Positions 35,945-45,660 of a DNA stretch of 64,000 bases are shown here, one piece after another (the stretch's first letter is position 1; each line of letters begins with the position of its first letter). The DNA lies in contig JACKJW010000013.1 of assembly GCA_020637755.1 (NCBI GenBank), positions 1 to 64,000 on the forward strand, in the 5' to 3' direction. The position numbers and the translations under genes are program-made. The notes under the pieces were generated by a model. The model was given only the letters and a program-made list of their open reading frames with translations, had not been told where the DNA came from and ran no database searches. This DNA is from Brucellaceae bacterium. GTDB taxonomy: Bacteria > Pseudomonadota > Alphaproteobacteria > Rhizobiales > Rhizobiaceae.

Positions 35945-37708
35945 TCAGGCGTCCGGAGATGGCGAATCCTCGGGCCGGACAATCGCCCCCTCGCGCACCA
36001 TGGCGGCGAAGAGGCCGCCCTCCGCTTCCAGCGACGCAAAGGTTCCGCGTTCGACAATCCGGCCTTTGTCCAGCACGAGGATTTCGTCGGCATGGGCCAC
36101 CGTCGACAGACGGTGGGCGATGACAAGGGTGGTGCGCCCTGCCCTCAACCGTTCGATGGCGCGGGCTATGCGCGATTCTGTCAGCGGATCGAGCGCCGAG
36201 GTCGCCTCGTCAAGGATCAGCACCGGCGCGTCCTTCAGGATGGCGCGCGCGATGGCGATGCGCTGACGCTCGCCGCCGGAGAGCGCATTGCCGCGCTCGC
36301 CGATGACGAAGCCGTAGCCGCCCGGCTTGGCCATGATGAAATCGTGCGCTTCTGCAGCACGGGCCGCGGCCACCACCTCGGCTTCCGTCACTGTGGGCTT
36401 GCCGATGCGGATGTTGTCGGCAATGGAGCGGTTGAAGAGACCCGCCTCCTGGAACACTACCGCAATCTGGCTGCGCAGGCTTTCCAGCGTCAGCCCGGCA
36501 ATGTCCTTTCCATCCAACTCGATCGTTCCCGATTGCGGGCTGCGCAGGCGCTGGAGCAGCGCCAGCGTCGTCGTCTTGCCCGAGCCGGTCGGCCCGACAA
36601 GGGCCACGGTCCGGCCCGGACCGACAGCGAAGCAGATGCCATGAACTCCTGACTCGCTGTCGCCGAAGCGGTAGGTGACATCCCGATAGCGCACCTCGCC
36701 TCTGGCGCGTCCGGCAAACACCTTTGCATCGGCGCGGTCAGGGCTGTCACCCGCCGCATCGGCGAGTTCAAAGAAGGAGGACAGCGCGGGCACCCGGCGG
36801 TGCATGCCGGACACGAAGCTGGACAGCCGGTCGAGATGGCCGATCAGCAGGCCCGCAAACGCACCAAAGGAGACGATCTCGCCAACCGTCGCATCGCCCC
36901 GGCCGACCAGAACGGCACCGAGTGCGAAGATGGCCACCATGGAGATGGTGGCGGCGGCCCGCGTCAGCACCGAAAGCAGGCCCCACCATGTCAGCACGGG
37001 ATATTGCGCAGAGAGGAGATCGCCCGTCATCGCGCGCATGGCCCGCATTTCCTCGGCGAAACGGCCGTAGCTCTGCACGACCGTGACATTCGGGATGACG
37101 TCGCCGACCCGGCCAAAGACCTTGCCGGAATGGCTTTCGACCGCCGCCTGACCTGCGCGGGTGCGCGCAATCACCAGCGCATTAAGCACCAGATAGCTCG
37201 CGCCGAGCGCGATCAGCACCAGTGCCATGCGCCAGTTGATGGCCAGAACCGCAGGCACCATCAGCGCGATGGAGACCAGCATGGTGAGTTGCTCGCGCAG
37301 CACCGCCAGCCACAGGCCGAAGAGCGTGTCGGTGCCCGACAGGATGGTGCGCACCACCTGGCCAGAGCCCTTTTCCGCATGCCAGGCGACCGGCAGCGTG
37401 ATGGCGCGCGAATAGGCATCCGACAGGGCGGCCAGCCTTGCGCGGTGGGCGAGCCGGTCGGACATGACGGCAAGGACGGCCGAGGCGGCGATGGAGAAGA
37501 GGCCGAGCCCCGCCCAGAGCGCGATCAGGCGGAAGGCGCCGGCACCGGCGGCCAGCCGGTCGATCATGCGGCCAAACAGCACCGGTTCGGCCAGTTGCAC
37601 AACGGCAATCACGGCACCGGCCAGCGCCAGTGCCAGCGCGCGCCAGCGCTCGGGCCCCAGCAACACAAGGCTTCGCCAGTACAATGCCCCCGCGCCCGCT
37701 TGCGCCAT
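35945..37708 (-). CDS. ABC exporter, fused permease/ATPase, NdvA-like
   Basis: A 587-residue half-transporter: six-helix membrane domain (1-310) then ATPase with Walker A GPTGSGKTTTL, signature LSGGERQRIAIA and Walker B VLILDEATSALD. The membrane domain resembles rhizobial NdvA/ChvA (cyclic beta-1,2-glucan export), for example AEPVLFGRMIDRL, TLFGLWLAVLREQL and LLSAQYPVLTWWGLLS. It works as a homodimer in the inner membrane. The glucan synthase gene ndvB is not near, so the substrate (glucan or lipid) is uncertain. Divergent from the ABC-F gene. Confidence 0.9.
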   Translation of the reverse strand: MAQAGAGALYWRSLVLLGPERWRALALALAGAVIAVVQLAEPVLFGRMIDRLAAGAGAFRLIALWAGLGLFSIAASAVLAVMSDRLAHRARLAALSDAYSRAITLPVAWHAEKGSGQVVRTILSGTDTLFGLWLAVLREQLTMLVSIALMVPAVLAINWRMALVLIALGASYLVLNALVIARTRAGQAAVESHSGKVFGRVGDVIPNVTVVQSYGRFAEEMRAMRAMTGDLLSAQYPVLTWWGLLSVLTRAAATISMVAIFALGAVLVGRGDATVGEIVSFGAFAGLLIGHLDRLSSFVSGMHRRVPALSSFFELADAAGDSPDRADAKVFAGRARGEVRYRDVTYRFGDSESGVHGICFAVGPGRTVALVGPTGSGKTTTLALLQRLRSPQSGTIELDGKDIAGLTLESLRSQIAVVFQEAGLFNRSIADNIRIGKPTVTEAEVVAAARAAEAHDFIMAKPGGYGFVIGERGNALSGGERQRIAIARAILKDAPVLILDEATSALDPLTESRIARAIERLRAGRTTLVIAHRLSTVAHADEILVLDKGRIVERGTFASLEAEGGLFAAMVREGAIVRPEDSPSPDA

Positions 37709-37835
37709 GATACCTGCCCCGTCTACCCGTTATCCCGTTCGCCTGCTGGCACCGGGCCGTGGCGGATTTGCGGCAGACCGGGCTGCCTCGTGGCAGGGCT
37801 TGCCTATCGGCGGCGGTTCGGTCAAAAGCCGGGCC

Positions 37836-39725
37836 ATGATCACGCTCTCCGACCTCTCCTTGCGCATTGCAGGCCGCCTGCTCATCGACCACGCGACGCT
37901 TGCGCTGCCCGAAGGCGTCAAGGCGGGGCTGGTGGGACGCAACGGCACCGGCAAAACGACACTTTTCCGCGCCATCACGGGTGAACTGGCACCGGAAACA
38001 GGCACGATCCATGTTCCGAAGAATGCCAGGATCGGACAGGTGGCGCAGGAAGCACCCGGCACCGACGAACCTCTGATCGAGATCGTGCTGAAGGCCGACG
38101 TGGAGCGCATGGCGCTGATGGCGGAAGCCGAAACGGCAACCGATGCGCACCGTATTGCAGAAATCCAGACGCGGCTGGCCGATATCGGCGCGCACTCGGC
38201 GGAAGCGCGGGCAGCGGCGATCCTTTCGGGCCTCGGCTTTGATGCGGAAGCCCAGAAACGCCCGGCGAAGAGCTTTTCGGGCGGCTGGCGCATGCGCGTG
38301 GCGCTGGCAGCCGTTCTCTTTGCCGAGCCGGATCTTCTGTTGCTCGACGAGCCGACCAACTATCTCGACCTGGAAGGCACGCTGTGGCTGGAAAGCTATC
38401 TGGCGAAATATCCGCATACGGTGCTGCTGATTTCGCATGACCGCGACCTGTTGAACCGTGCGGTCAATTCCATCGTGCATCTGGACCAGCAGAAGCTGAG
38501 TTTCTGGCGCGGCGGCTATGACCAGTTCGAGCGCCAGCGCGCCGAAAAGGCGGTGCTGGCCGAAAAGATGCGCGAGAAACAGGATGCCAAGCGCAAGCAC
38601 ATGGAAAGCTTTGTCGAGCGCTTCCGCGCCAAGGCGTCCAAGGCACGCCAGGCGCAAAGCCGGCTGAAGGCGCTGGAGCGCATGGCCCCGATCGCAGCGG
38701 CGGTGAACGACCATGTCGCACCGATCCGCTTTCCCGAGCCGGAAAAGCGCGCCGCGTCACCTGCCATTGCCATCGAAGGCGCGGCGGTCGGCTATGCGCC
38801 GGGCCAGCCGATCCTCAAGCGGCTCAACCTCAGGATCGACGCCGACGACCGCATCGCGCTGCTGGGCGCCAACGGCAACGGTAAATCCACCTTCGCCAAA
38901 TTTATCGCCGGGCGCCTGGTGCCCGAGACCGGCACTTTGACGCTGTCGCCCAACCTCAAGGTTGCGTTTTTCGCGCAACACCAGATGGATGACCTCAGAC
39001 CCGAAGACACGGCGGTGGACCATGTGCGTGTCCTGATGCCCAAGGAGCCGGAGGCCAGGGTGCGCGCCCGCGTGGCGCAGATGGGGCTGGCGACCGAGAA
39101 GATGGACACGCCTGCGAAGAACCTGTCGGGCGGCGAGAAGGCACGGCTGCTGATGGGGCTGGCCGCCTTTGACGGGCCTAATCTCCTAATTCTCGACGAG
39201 CCGACCAACCATCTCGACATCGACAGCCGCGGCGCGCTGATGGAAGCGCTCAACGATTTTCCCGGCGCCGTCATCCTGATCAGCCATGACCGTCACCTGA
39301 TCGAGGCGACGGCCGACCGGCTCTGGCTGGTGCATGGCGGATCGGTGGCGCCCTATGACGGCGACATGGAAGAATACCGCGCGCTGATCATCGGCGGGTC
39401 GCGCGGTGGCGATTCCAAGGCTGCCAAGACAGAGACAGGGGCAACGGTCTCCAAGGCCGGCCAGCGGCGTGACGCGGCGCAGAAGCGCGAGCAGCTCAAG
39501 CCGCTCGCCAAAAAGATCAAGGATGCCGAGGCCTTGATGGAGAAACTTGGCAAACGGATTCAGGCTATCGAGACGGAACTCGCCGATCCGGCGCTTTACG
39601 AAAAGAATGCAAAAAAGGCTGCTGATCTTGGCAAGGAGCGCGCCGATCTTTCCGCGAAACTGGCGGGGACGGAAGAAAGCTGGCTGGAGATGAGCCACGA
39701 ATACGAGGAGGCCATGGCCGGTTGA
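37836..39725 (+). CDS. ABC-F family ATP-binding protein
   Basis: Soluble protein of 629 residues with two ATPase domains and no membrane segment. First site: GRNGTGKTT, FSGGWRMR, LLLLDEPTNYLD; second: GANGNGKST, LSGGEKAR, LLILDEPTNHLD. The linker between them is the charged ABC-F interdomain helix (about 240-310), and a coiled-coil C-terminal domain (about 540-629) is present, as in Uup/EttA-like ribosome-acting factors. The start is placed at MITLSDLSLRI, where domain one begins. Confidence 0.93.
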   Translation: MITLSDLSLRIAGRLLIDHATLALPEGVKAGLVGRNGTGKTTLFRAITGELAPETGTIHVPKNARIGQVAQEAPGTDEPLIEIVLKADVERMALMAEAETATDAHRIAEIQTRLADIGAHSAEARAAAILSGLGFDAEAQKRPAKSFSGGWRMRVALAAVLFAEPDLLLLDEPTNYLDLEGTLWLESYLAKYPHTVLLISHDRDLLNRAVNSIVHLDQQKLSFWRGGYDQFERQRAEKAVLAEKMREKQDAKRKHMESFVERFRAKASKARQAQSRLKALERMAPIAAAVNDHVAPIRFPEPEKRAASPAIAIEGAAVGYAPGQPILKRLNLRIDADDRIALLGANGNGKSTFAKFIAGRLVPETGTLTLSPNLKVAFFAQHQMDDLRPEDTAVDHVRVLMPKEPEARVRARVAQMGLATEKMDTPAKNLSGGEKARLLMGLAAFDGPNLLILDEPTNHLDIDSRGALMEALNDFPGAVILISHDRHLIEATADRLWLVHGGSVAPYDGDMEEYRALIIGGSRGGDSKAAKTETGATVSKAGQRRDAAQKREQLKPLAKKIKDAEALMEKLGKRIQAIETELADPALYEKNAKKAADLGKERADLSAKLAGTEESWLEMSHEYEEAMAG

Positions 39726-39858
39726 GCCGCCCCCGGTCGCGCGCGCGGCCGGTGTCGCGCCGGGTCTTCTGAGCTGCGGGTCGCGGCGGTGACTGGACAG
39801 GCGGAAATGATGCACTATGTTGCAACTTTCTGCCTTCCACCGCTCAGGACTTTCCGCC

Positions 39859-40902
39859 ATGAAAATGAAGACGCTCGGCCGCACCGGCATCGCCATCTCC
39901 GAAATCTGCCTCGGCACCATGACCTGGGGCGAGCAGAACACGCAGGCGCAAGCCTTTGAACAGATGGACTTTGCCGCCGATGCGGGCGTCAACTTCTTTG
40001 ATACGGCGGAAATGTACCCGACCAACCCGCTGCGCCGGGAGACGGCGGGCCGCACCGAGGAGATCATCGGGGCCTGGCTGAAGGACCGCGGGAAGCGTGA
40101 CGACATCGTGCTGGCGACCAAGATCGTCGGCAAGGGCAACCGCACGGTGCGCGACGGCGGCCCGGCGGACGGCGCGTCGATGCGCGTGGCGCTGGATGCC
40201 AGCCTGAAACGGCTCGGCACCGGTCATATCGATCTCTACCAGATCCACTGGCCGAACCGGGGCTCCTACCACTTCCGGCAGAACTGGAAGTTCGACGCGT
40301 CCCGGCAGGACCGCCAGCAGGTTCTCGACAATCTCGCCGATATCGTCACCACTGCGGGCGCCCTCGTGAAGGAGGGGAAAATCCGCGCGCTCGGCGTCTC
40401 CAACGACAGTGCCTGGGGCATCGCCAAGATGCTGGAGGTCGCCGGATCGTCCGGCGGCGCGCGCGTTGCCTCCGTGCAGAACGAGTACAACCTGCTCGAC
40501 CGCAAGTTCGATCTCGACCTTGCCGAGCTTGCCCATCATGAGGAGGTGTCGCTGCTGGCCTATTCGCCGCTGGCGACCGGCATCCTCACCGGCAAATATC
40601 TCGACGGTGCCGTCCCCGAAGGCTCACGCCGTTCCATCACCGCCGACCTTGGCGGCCGTTGGCAGGAGCATGTCGAGGCACCGATGCGCGCCTATGTGGA
40701 GCTCGCGCGCTCCCATGGTCTTGATCCGGCGCAAATGGCGCTCGCCTTCGCGCTGTCGCGGCCTTTCATGGGATCGGTCATCATCGGGGCAACCACGATG
40801 GCGCAGTTGAAGACCAATCTCGGCGCGGCGGATGTCACGCTGTCCAAGGAGGTGCTTGACGGCATCCAGGCCATCCACCGGCAGTACCCGCTGGCAATCT
40901 GA
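39859..40902 (+). CDS. Aldo/keto reductase, Tas-like
   Basis: NADPH-dependent oxidoreductase of 347 residues with TIM-barrel fold. The catalytic tetrad is recognisable: Asp and Tyr in NFFDTAEMYPTNP, Lys in VLATKIVG, His in YQIHWPNRG. The sequence GTMTWGEQNT and the later LGVSNDSAWG and IIGATTMAQLKTN closely follow E. coli Tas. Physiological substrate is unknown. Its stop is only 7 bp from the convergent membrane-protein gene. Confidence 0.94.
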   Translation: MKMKTLGRTGIAISEICLGTMTWGEQNTQAQAFEQMDFAADAGVNFFDTAEMYPTNPLRRETAGRTEEIIGAWLKDRGKRDDIVLATKIVGKGNRTVRDGGPADGASMRVALDASLKRLGTGHIDLYQIHWPNRGSYHFRQNWKFDASRQDRQQVLDNLADIVTTAGALVKEGKIRALGVSNDSAWGIAKMLEVAGSSGGARVASVQNEYNLLDRKFDLDLAELAHHEEVSLLAYSPLATGILTGKYLDGAVPEGSRRSITADLGGRWQEHVEAPMRAYVELARSHGLDPAQMALAFALSRPFMGSVIIGATTMAQLKTNLGAADVTLSKEVLDGIQAIHRQYPLAI

Positions 40903-40909
40903 CCGGCGG

Positions 40910-41506
40910 TCAACGGCCCCATTTGCGGGGCTGTTTGTCCTGTCTTGCGCGGCTGAAACGGCGGCGCAACGACAGGAATGTGCCGACGATGCCGATGCCG
41001 GCAGCCGCAAAGCCCCAGGGCTGGGCACGCTCGTCCCATTCCCCGGCATTGGCGCGCAGCACAAGGCTTGCGCTTTGCATGGTGATGTCCTCGCGGCCGG
41101 CGGGCACCAGCGCAAAGCGCCAGTCGCCGGTGTTTGCGGGGTGGATCAGCCCGGCGCCTGCCTGGAATGCTTCCGCGACATCGCCCGTGCCGCGATCGCC
41201 CGACGGATTGGACGGTGCAAAGGTGATCACCTTGTCATCCCGCACGCCTGCCGGGCCTGTCACCTGAAGCACAAGTTGCGTGCGCGCGGAGGAAAGCACC
41301 CTGCCTGGCAGCGCCTGCATCGTCACCGCAAGGCGAACCGGCGCCTCGGCGGCCGACAGCGAGACTGTGGCGGGCGAAAAGCCCTTGCCGCGCTCGTAAA
41401 GCCGGATCGCGCCGATTTCAGAGCCGGAGAGATTTTCCACGATCAACGGATAGCCGATGGCGGCGGCCAGCCCGCCGATCACCAGAAGAAGAAAAAACCG
41501 GATCAT
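40910..41506 (-). CDS. Hypothetical membrane-anchored protein
   Basis: A 198-residue protein with one hydrophobic helix at the N-terminus (about 3-23) and another near the C-terminus (about 165-183), followed by a basic tail (RRRFSRARQDKQPRKWGR). The 140 residues between are probably periplasmic and beta-rich. No family is recognised. It heads or follows no clear operon; the methyltransferase gene lies 54 bp downstream of its start on the same strand, going the other side. Confidence 0.7.
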   Translation of the reverse strand: MIRFFLLLVIGGLAAAIGYPLIVENLSGSEIGAIRLYERGKGFSPATVSLSAAEAPVRLAVTMQALPGRVLSSARTQLVLQVTGPAGVRDDKVITFAPSNPSGDRGTGDVAEAFQAGAGLIHPANTGDWRFALVPAGREDITMQSASLVLRANAGEWDERAQPWGFAAAGIGIVGTFLSLRRRFSRARQDKQPRKWGR

Positions 41507-41560
41507 GTCCGCCCCCTTGGCCTGCTCTGTTCAGGGCCTGTCCACCTGGACGCGGCCGTT

Positions 41561-42262
41561 TCAGGCCACCTTGCGCCAGACCGAAAACTCGTGGGGAATG
41601 ATACGGTCCGGACGCTCAAGGTCAAACTGGCTGCGCGCTTCCGGCACGAAGCCGAGTGTTCGGAAAATACCGGATTCCGAGGGCGTCAGTGGCCATGGCG
41701 GGCCTTCGGCGGGCGACCCTTCGGCGCGCAGCCGCGTATAGACCAGCAGGCGGCCTCCGGTGGCCAAAAGGCCTGCGATGGCGCGCGAAAAATCCGCATG
41801 CAGGACGGGCGGCACGGACTGGATGGTGTAGCATTCGTGGACCAGATCAAACCCGCCGGTCCAGTCTTGCGGGGGCTCCATCAGGTTGGCGGCGTGGTAA
41901 TCCACATTGGTTTGCGGAAAACGCCGCTTGGCCCAATCCACCGCCTTCTGGCTGAGGTCGAAGGCCGTCGTGGCATATCCTGCCGCGGCCAGCGCCTCGG
42001 CATTGTCCCCCAGCCCGCAGGCGATATCGATGGCACGTGCGCCGGCTCCCGGATTGGCCGCGAGCCATGCGAGAAGCTGCGGCTTGGGCTGGAGGTCTGC
42101 CCAAGGTACAGCGGCCTCGTCGCCATCGGCCATGTCATAGACGGCATCGAAGAAGGCCTTGCGGTCCTCCACCGTTGCCCCGGCGTCGCGGTCGAGCGGT
42201 TCGATGCGGGCCTTCATGTCCTCCCGGCGGGCGCGGAAAGCATCTTCGTCAGCGTTGCTCAT
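41561..42262 (-). CDS. Class I SAM-dependent methyltransferase
   Basis: A 233-residue methyltransferase. Motif I is AIDIACGLGDNAEALAAAGY, the acidic residue after strand 2 is in AFDLSQKAVDWAKRRF, and the later motif is FDLVHECYTIQSVP. The target is unknown. The ATG overlaps the holC stop (ATGA), so translation is coupled to the DNA polymerase III chi gene; a functional link is not known to me. Confidence 0.9.
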   Translation of the reverse strand: MSNADEDAFRARREDMKARIEPLDRDAGATVEDRKAFFDAVYDMADGDEAAVPWADLQPKPQLLAWLAANPGAGARAIDIACGLGDNAEALAAAGYATTAFDLSQKAVDWAKRRFPQTNVDYHAANLMEPPQDWTGGFDLVHECYTIQSVPPVLHADFSRAIAGLLATGGRLLVYTRLRAEGSPAEGPPWPLTPSESGIFRTLGFVPEARSQFDLERPDRIIPHEFSVWRKVA

Positions 42263-42708
42263 GCCTTGCGCTCCCAGCGCTTGTCCGGCGTCTGCTGCCA
42301 GTAAGTGACGTCGTGCCCGCCCGCCTTGCAAGCCTTCCACTGGGTGCGCGCATGGGCGAGCTGCTCCGCGTCGTGACCGTCGAACATGAAGACGCCACGC
42401 TCATAGGCAGCAAGGTCCGGCGGGCTTGCACCATCCACCATGAAGCGGATGGCCGAACCGTTCGGATTGCCCCGCCCGGACGTCAGCACCACCGGATTTT
42501 CAGGGGCCAGCGGATCGGCATCGATGCAATGGGCCAGAAAGCTCTCATCGGAAAAGACCCACAGATGGGCGTCCAGCGCATCACGCCGCTCGTCCGATCC
42601 CGTCTGCACCACCGCCTGCCAACCACGCGCGACCGAGCGCTGGAGCAACAGTGGCAGGGCCTCCTCCAGGGTCGATTCCGTCAGGTGATAGAAGAGCACT
42701 TCGGCCAT
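42259..42708 (-). CDS. holC: DNA polymerase III subunit chi
   Basis: Clamp-loader accessory protein of 149 residues linking the polymerase to single-strand binding protein. MAEVLFYHLTESTLEEALPLLLQRSVARGW with the following DAHLWVFSDESFLAHC and PVVLTSG blocks matches HolC. The long upstream open frame is rejected because MAEVLFYHLT is the family start. It follows pepA by 13 bp, the widespread pepA-holC arrangement. Confidence 0.95.
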   Translation of the reverse strand: MAEVLFYHLTESTLEEALPLLLQRSVARGWQAVVQTGSDERRDALDAHLWVFSDESFLAHCIDADPLAPENPVVLTSGRGNPNGSAIRFMVDGASPPDLAAYERGVFMFDGHDAEQLAHARTQWKACKAGGHDVTYWQQTPDKRWERKA

Positions 42709-42721
42709 GGTTCCGGTGCGC

Positions 42722-44200
42722 TCACCCCTCGTAATGGTCGCGGACAAGCCGGTCGAGAAGCCGCACGCCGAAGCCTGAGGCCCAGCCCTTTGAAATGTCG
42801 GTCGCGGGCGAGCCCATCGCCGTGCCCGCCACGTCGAGATGCGCCCAGGGCGTGTCGCCGACGAAGCGCTTGAGGAACTGGGCGGCGGTGATCGCACCGG
42901 CAAAGCGGCCGCCGATGTTCTTCATGTCGGCGTTCTTGCTGTCGATCATCTTGTCGTATTCCGGGGCCATGGGCATGCGCCAGAGTTTTTCGCCGGTATC
43001 CTGCCCGGCGGTGAACAGGCGCCCGGCCAGTTCGTCATCATTGGAGAACAGGCCGGCATGTTCCTGCCCGAGCGCGACGAGGATGGCGCCGGTCAGCGTG
43101 GCGAGGTTGACCATGAAGCGAGGCTTGAAACGGTCGTTGCAGTAATGCAGCGCATCGCAAAGGACGAGACGGCCCTCCGCGTCGGTGTTCAGCACCTCGA
43201 TGGTCTGGCCGGACATGGAGGTGACGATGTCGCCGGGGCGCTGGGCATTGCCGTCGGGCATGTTTTCCACCAGCCCGATGATGCCGACCACATTGGCCTT
43301 GGCCTTGCGGGCGGCAAGCGCATGCATGAGGCCGGTGACGGCCGCTGCGCCGCCCATGTCGCCCTTCATGTCCTCCATGCCGGCAGACGGCTTGATGGAG
43401 ATGCCGCCGGTGTCAAAAACCACGCCCTTGCCGATGAAGGCGACGGGCTTGTCCTTGGCCTTGCCGCCCTTCCACTGCATGACCGCGAGGCGCGGCGGGC
43501 GCACAGACCCCTGCGCGACACCCAGAAGTGCGCCCATGCCGAGCTTCTTCATTTCCTTCTCGGTGAGGATTTCCACCTCGACGCCAAGCTTTTCCAGCTC
43601 CTTGGCCTTGGCGGCAAATTCGACCGGACCGAGGATATTGGCCGGTTCGTTGACGAGATCGCGTGCCAGCACGACGCCATCGGCAATCGCCTCAGCCTCG
43701 GCGAAGGCTTTTTTGGCGGCTGCCGGATCGGCACAGAGGATCGTCACCTTTCCGGGTTTGGAAGGCTTGTCGCCCTTGGTCTTGTACTTGTCGAAGCGGT
43801 AGGCACGCAGGATCATGCCCATGGCCAGGGCGGCGGCATCTTCCGGCGCCACGTCGCCGTCGGGCAGTGAGGCGACGACCGAAGTCTCGCCGTCCTTGGC
43901 GCAGGCCCCGCAGACCGCCCCGCCGATGCGAAGCCAAGCATTGCTGTCGCGCTTGTCCGCCTCGCCCGCGCCCACCACCGACAGCTTGCCATAGCCGATG
44001 CCCGCCGGTGCCAGAACATCCATCGCTGCCGCCAGCTTGGCCTTGAAATCGGCGGCAGAGGCGGCGCGCGCCACGACACCCTCCGGATCAAGCGCCCTGG
44101 CATGTTCGGACAGCGCGCCTTCGGCACCGGCCAGCAGGATGGCGTTGCCCTTTTTCGGGGTGGAGAACTTGGCAAATGAAATGGCAGGCCGCTCGGTCAT
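42722..44200 (-). CDS. pepA: Leucyl aminopeptidase (M17)
   Basis: Cytosolic dizinc aminopeptidase of 492 residues. The catalytic domain shows GKGVVFDTGGISIKPSAGME, KGDMGGAAAV and the signature NTDAEGRLVLCDAL, which contribute metal ligands; the N-terminal domain is the variable macro-like fold. It may also act as a DNA-binding regulator as in E. coli, which sequence alone cannot show. It is divergent from lptF with 251 bp between, and followed by holC. Confidence 0.97.
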   Translation of the reverse strand: MTERPAISFAKFSTPKKGNAILLAGAEGALSEHARALDPEGVVARAASAADFKAKLAAAMDVLAPAGIGYGKLSVVGAGEADKRDSNAWLRIGGAVCGACAKDGETSVVASLPDGDVAPEDAAALAMGMILRAYRFDKYKTKGDKPSKPGKVTILCADPAAAKKAFAEAEAIADGVVLARDLVNEPANILGPVEFAAKAKELEKLGVEVEILTEKEMKKLGMGALLGVAQGSVRPPRLAVMQWKGGKAKDKPVAFIGKGVVFDTGGISIKPSAGMEDMKGDMGGAAAVTGLMHALAARKAKANVVGIIGLVENMPDGNAQRPGDIVTSMSGQTIEVLNTDAEGRLVLCDALHYCNDRFKPRFMVNLATLTGAILVALGQEHAGLFSNDDELAGRLFTAGQDTGEKLWRMPMAPEYDKMIDSKNADMKNIGGRFAGAITAAQFLKRFVGDTPWAHLDVAGTAMGSPATDISKGWASGFGVRLLDRLVRDHYEG

Positions 44201-44451
44201 GATGACTCCGGATCGGGGGATGTGAATGATTCAGGCGTTGATCTTGGGGTTTTTGGGGGCTTTGGCAAGGGCGCGCCGGAACGGCACAGGTGCAATAAAG
44301 CGTTAACCGTGTTCATTGGCCCTTTTTTAGCCAAGCTTGACCGATTATTGGAACGGGTCTGGCCACAAAGGACGGGCGCCCGGAAAGCGCCATCCCCAAC
44401 CGGCAGGTCCGCAGGGCGGATCATGCACCCCAAGCGCGGAAACCGGAACCA

Positions 44452-45660
44452 GTGCTGACGATCATCGAGCGATACATCCTGCGCCGCGCTTCCGTGATCT
44501 TCGCGGCTGCGATGATCTCGACGCTGGCCATCGCCTGGACGACGCAGGTTCTCAAGCGCATCAATCTCGTTACCGACACCGGGCAATCGGCCGCCGCCTT
44601 TCTGGAACTGGCGACGCTGATCCTGCCCTCGGTCATCCCGGAAATCCTGCCCTTCGCCATGGCCATCGGCATTGCGCAGACGCTGACGGCGATGAACACC
44701 GATTCCGAGCTCGTCGTCGTCAACGCTTCCGGCGGCCCGCGCAAGCTGGTGGCCCGGCCGGTCATCCTGCTGGCGCTGGCGGGCTGCCTGCTCGCCTTTT
44801 TCGTGCAGAACGTGGTGGAGCCCTATTCGCGGGCCCGGGTCCGCGCCCTGGTTTCGGAGGCGCGCGCCGGCCTCATCTCTTCAGTGATCCAGGAAGGCGC
44901 CTTCTCGCGCATCGAGGACGGGCTGTTCCTGCAGGTCGGAAGCCGCAATCCCGATGGCACGCTCGGCTCCATCGTGGTCGTCGACAACCGCCAGAAGGAT
45001 GTCGATCTCATCTACTACGCCAAGACTGGCGTGCTCGGCGAACGCGAGGGAACGAACTTCCTGTCAATGCGCGAGGGTGAAATCCATCGCAACAAGCCCG
45101 GCGAAGCGATCTCGATCATCCGCTTCACCTCCTACATCTTCGATCTGGCCGAGTTTTCCTCCGTGCCGAAGAACGTGAACCTCTGGCCCAAGGACCGGAC
45201 GCTCCCCTATCTGCTGAACCCCGACCCGAACGACAAGTTCCTGAAGACGAACCCCGGCATGTTCGTGGCCGAGATTCACAAACGGCTTTCCACCTGGCTG
45301 AACCCGCTGGCCTTTGCGCTGGTGGCGCTCGCCATTGCCGGCAATGCGCGTTCGCACCGCGAGGCGCGGCTGCACCCGATGGTCTCCACCATGGGCATCG
45401 TGCTGTTTGTGCGTTGGCTTGGCTATTTCTCCTTCGGCAAGGCCGATACGAGCACCTTCTTCGGTATCATGCTCTACGTGGTGCCGCTTGCCACCAGCCT
45501 GATCGCGCTTTACGTCTTCGGGTCGACCCGCAAGGTGGGCCTGCCGGCCCGCCAGTCCGAATGGCTTCAGGACAAGAGCGACACCTTCAAGGCCGTGCTC
45601 GTGCGTGTCCCGCAGCGCCTTCGGGCCCTCTCCCCCCTTCGTGGAGGGCGCGGCGGATGA
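44452..45660 (+). CDS. lptF: LPS export permease LptF
   Basis: Inner-membrane component of the LptB2FG extractor (402 residues). Three N-terminal helices (LTIIERYILRRASVIFAAAM onward), a periplasmic beta-jellyroll-like domain (about 130-270), and three C-terminal helices fit the YjgP/YjgQ family. The best start is a GTG at 44452, giving (M)LTIIERYILRR; no ATG fits. The stop overlaps the lptG start (ATGA). Upstream 251 bp also hold the pepA promoter. Confidence 0.96.
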   Translation: MLTIIERYILRRASVIFAAAMISTLAIAWTTQVLKRINLVTDTGQSAAAFLELATLILPSVIPEILPFAMAIGIAQTLTAMNTDSELVVVNASGGPRKLVARPVILLALAGCLLAFFVQNVVEPYSRARVRALVSEARAGLISSVIQEGAFSRIEDGLFLQVGSRNPDGTLGSIVVVDNRQKDVDLIYYAKTGVLGEREGTNFLSMREGEIHRNKPGEAISIIRFTSYIFDLAEFSSVPKNVNLWPKDRTLPYLLNPDPNDKFLKTNPGMFVAEIHKRLSTWLNPLAFALVALAIAGNARSHREARLHPMVSTMGIVLFVRWLGYFSFGKADTSTFFGIMLYVVPLATSLIALYVFGSTRKVGLPARQSEWLQDKSDTFKAVLVRVPQRLRALSPLRGGRGG

